In this document: positions 8,460 to 8,986 of the stretch, in pieces
How positions within the stretch are numbered: the stretch's first letter is position 1
Layout: each line of letters starts with the position of its first letter
Notes under the pieces: model-generated
The model's database searches: none
Seen by the model: only the letters and a program-made list of their open reading frames with translations
What the model was told of the DNA's origin: nothing
Origin: Pseudomonadota bacterium
Lineage (GTDB): Bacteria > Pseudomonadota > Gammaproteobacteria > Burkholderiales > Rhodocyclaceae
Assembly (NCBI GenBank): GCA_030917225.1
Contig: JAUPVD010000508.1
Coordinates: 1 to 8,986 of the forward strand
DNA length: 8,986 nt
Reading direction: 5' to 3'
Made by a program: the position numbers and the translations under genes

Positions 8460-8986
8460 ATGGATAGCTCCCTGCTCGTACCTGCCGCCATCGTCGGCGC
8501 TTATCTTCTCGGCTCCGTACCGTTCGCCGTCATCTGCAGCCGCCTGTTCGGCTTGGCCGACCCGCGCAGCTACGGCTCCGGCAACCCCGGCGCAACCAAC
8601 GTGCTGCGCAGCGGCAACAAGGCGGCCGCCGTGCTGACTCTGCTAGGCGATGGCGCCAAGGGCTGGCTGGCCGTTTTTCTTGCCCAGCACTACATGCTCT
8701 CCAATGTCGCCATCGGGCTGATCGCATTGGCCGTGTTCTTCGGCCACCTGTTCCCGATCTTTCTCAAGTTCAAGGGCGGCAAGGGCGTCGCCACCGCCGC
8801 CGGTGTGTTGCTGGCACTGGACTGGCTGCTCGGCGTCGGCGTACTCGGGCTATGGCTGCTGACCGTGCTCTTTTCCCGCTATTCCTCGCTGGGCGCATTG
8901 ATCGCTGCCGCCGGCGCACCGATGCTCGCCGCCATGATGTGGGGCGGCAGCTTCCTGATGCTGACGGTCGGTGTGATATCGATGGC
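8460..8986 (+). CDS. plsY: Glycerol-3-phosphate acyltransferase PlsY, 5' part
   Basis: Inner-membrane enzyme that acylates glycerol 3-phosphate from acyl-phosphate, the first step of phospholipid synthesis alongside PlsX. The frame is open from ATG 8460 to the window edge (175 codons); full PlsY is about 200 residues, so only the C-terminus is missing. Residues 5-27 form TM1 with the typical LLGSVPFAV. Motif 1 is [14 protein letters not shown] (about 38-51), which binds phosphate. Motif 2 is [18 protein letters not shown] (about 96-113), a Gly-rich loop thought to bind glycerol phosphate. SRYSSLGAL (about 140-148) starts the third conserved region. No clear ribosome binding site precedes the start, but the ATG matches the family N-terminus. 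It is divergent from folB. Confidence 0.95.
   Translation, partial: MDSSLLVPAAIVGAYLLGSVPFAVICSRLFGLADPRSYGSGNPGATNVLRSGNKAAAVLTLLGDGAKGWLAVFLAQHYMLSNVAIGLIALAVFFGHLFPIFLKFKGGKGVATAAGVLLALDWLLGVGVLGLWLLTVLFSRYSSLGALIAAAGAPMLAAMMWGGSFLMLTVGVISM

Noticed and set aside
7940..8491. Second minus-strand open frame (183 codons) overlapping folB
   Set aside because: It is an out-of-frame shadow of folB; the frame at 8047-8403 has the full set of FolB residues.

Overview
This is a GC-rich, densely coded window from what looks like a betaproteobacterial chromosome, plausibly Rhodocyclales-like. That placement is an inference from base composition, codon use and gene set; no marker gene here fixes the taxon. 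It holds ten genes, two of them cut by the window edges. Nine read rightwards; only folB reads leftwards. No stretch over 300 bases lacks a gene, and I see no rRNA, tRNA, CRISPR array, insertion sequence or prophage.

Layout. Bases 1-504 carry the 3' part of an exported chalcone-isomerase-like protein, followed by a GC-rich hairpin (529-551). Bases 583-3999 form a TAXI-type TRAP transport module: a periplasmic solute-binding protein, a fused 4TM/12TM permease and a small DUF1850 protein. Bases 3996-5395 continue with a methylated-DNA-cysteine methyltransferase (ogt type) and the tyrosine recombinase xerD. From the permease to xerD, each gene starts inside the stop codon of the one before (three ATGA overlaps), so transport, DNA repair and chromosome dimer resolution genes look translationally coupled in one transcript. 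A second hairpin (5398-5421) follows xerD.

Bases 5445-7526 encode a membrane-bound, Cache-type sensor histidine kinase whose C-terminal domain resembles a receiver that has lost its phosphorylation residues. No response regulator gene is in the window. A short gap leads to a YbaK-family aminoacyl-tRNA deacylase (7546-8037). It is convergent with folB (dihydroneopterin aldolase, minus strand). Next, divergent from folB, is plsY (glycerol-3-phosphate acyltransferase), which runs off the right edge.

Most content is housekeeping or common accessory genes. I did not find a clearly new system. The best leads are the near-perfect 30-bp dyad between folB and plsY, which contains mirror-image -10-like boxes and overlaps an alternative folB start with a strong ribosome binding site; the degenerate receiver on the kinase; the coupling of ogt and xerD to a transporter operon; and a stable stem-loop just inside the permease gene.
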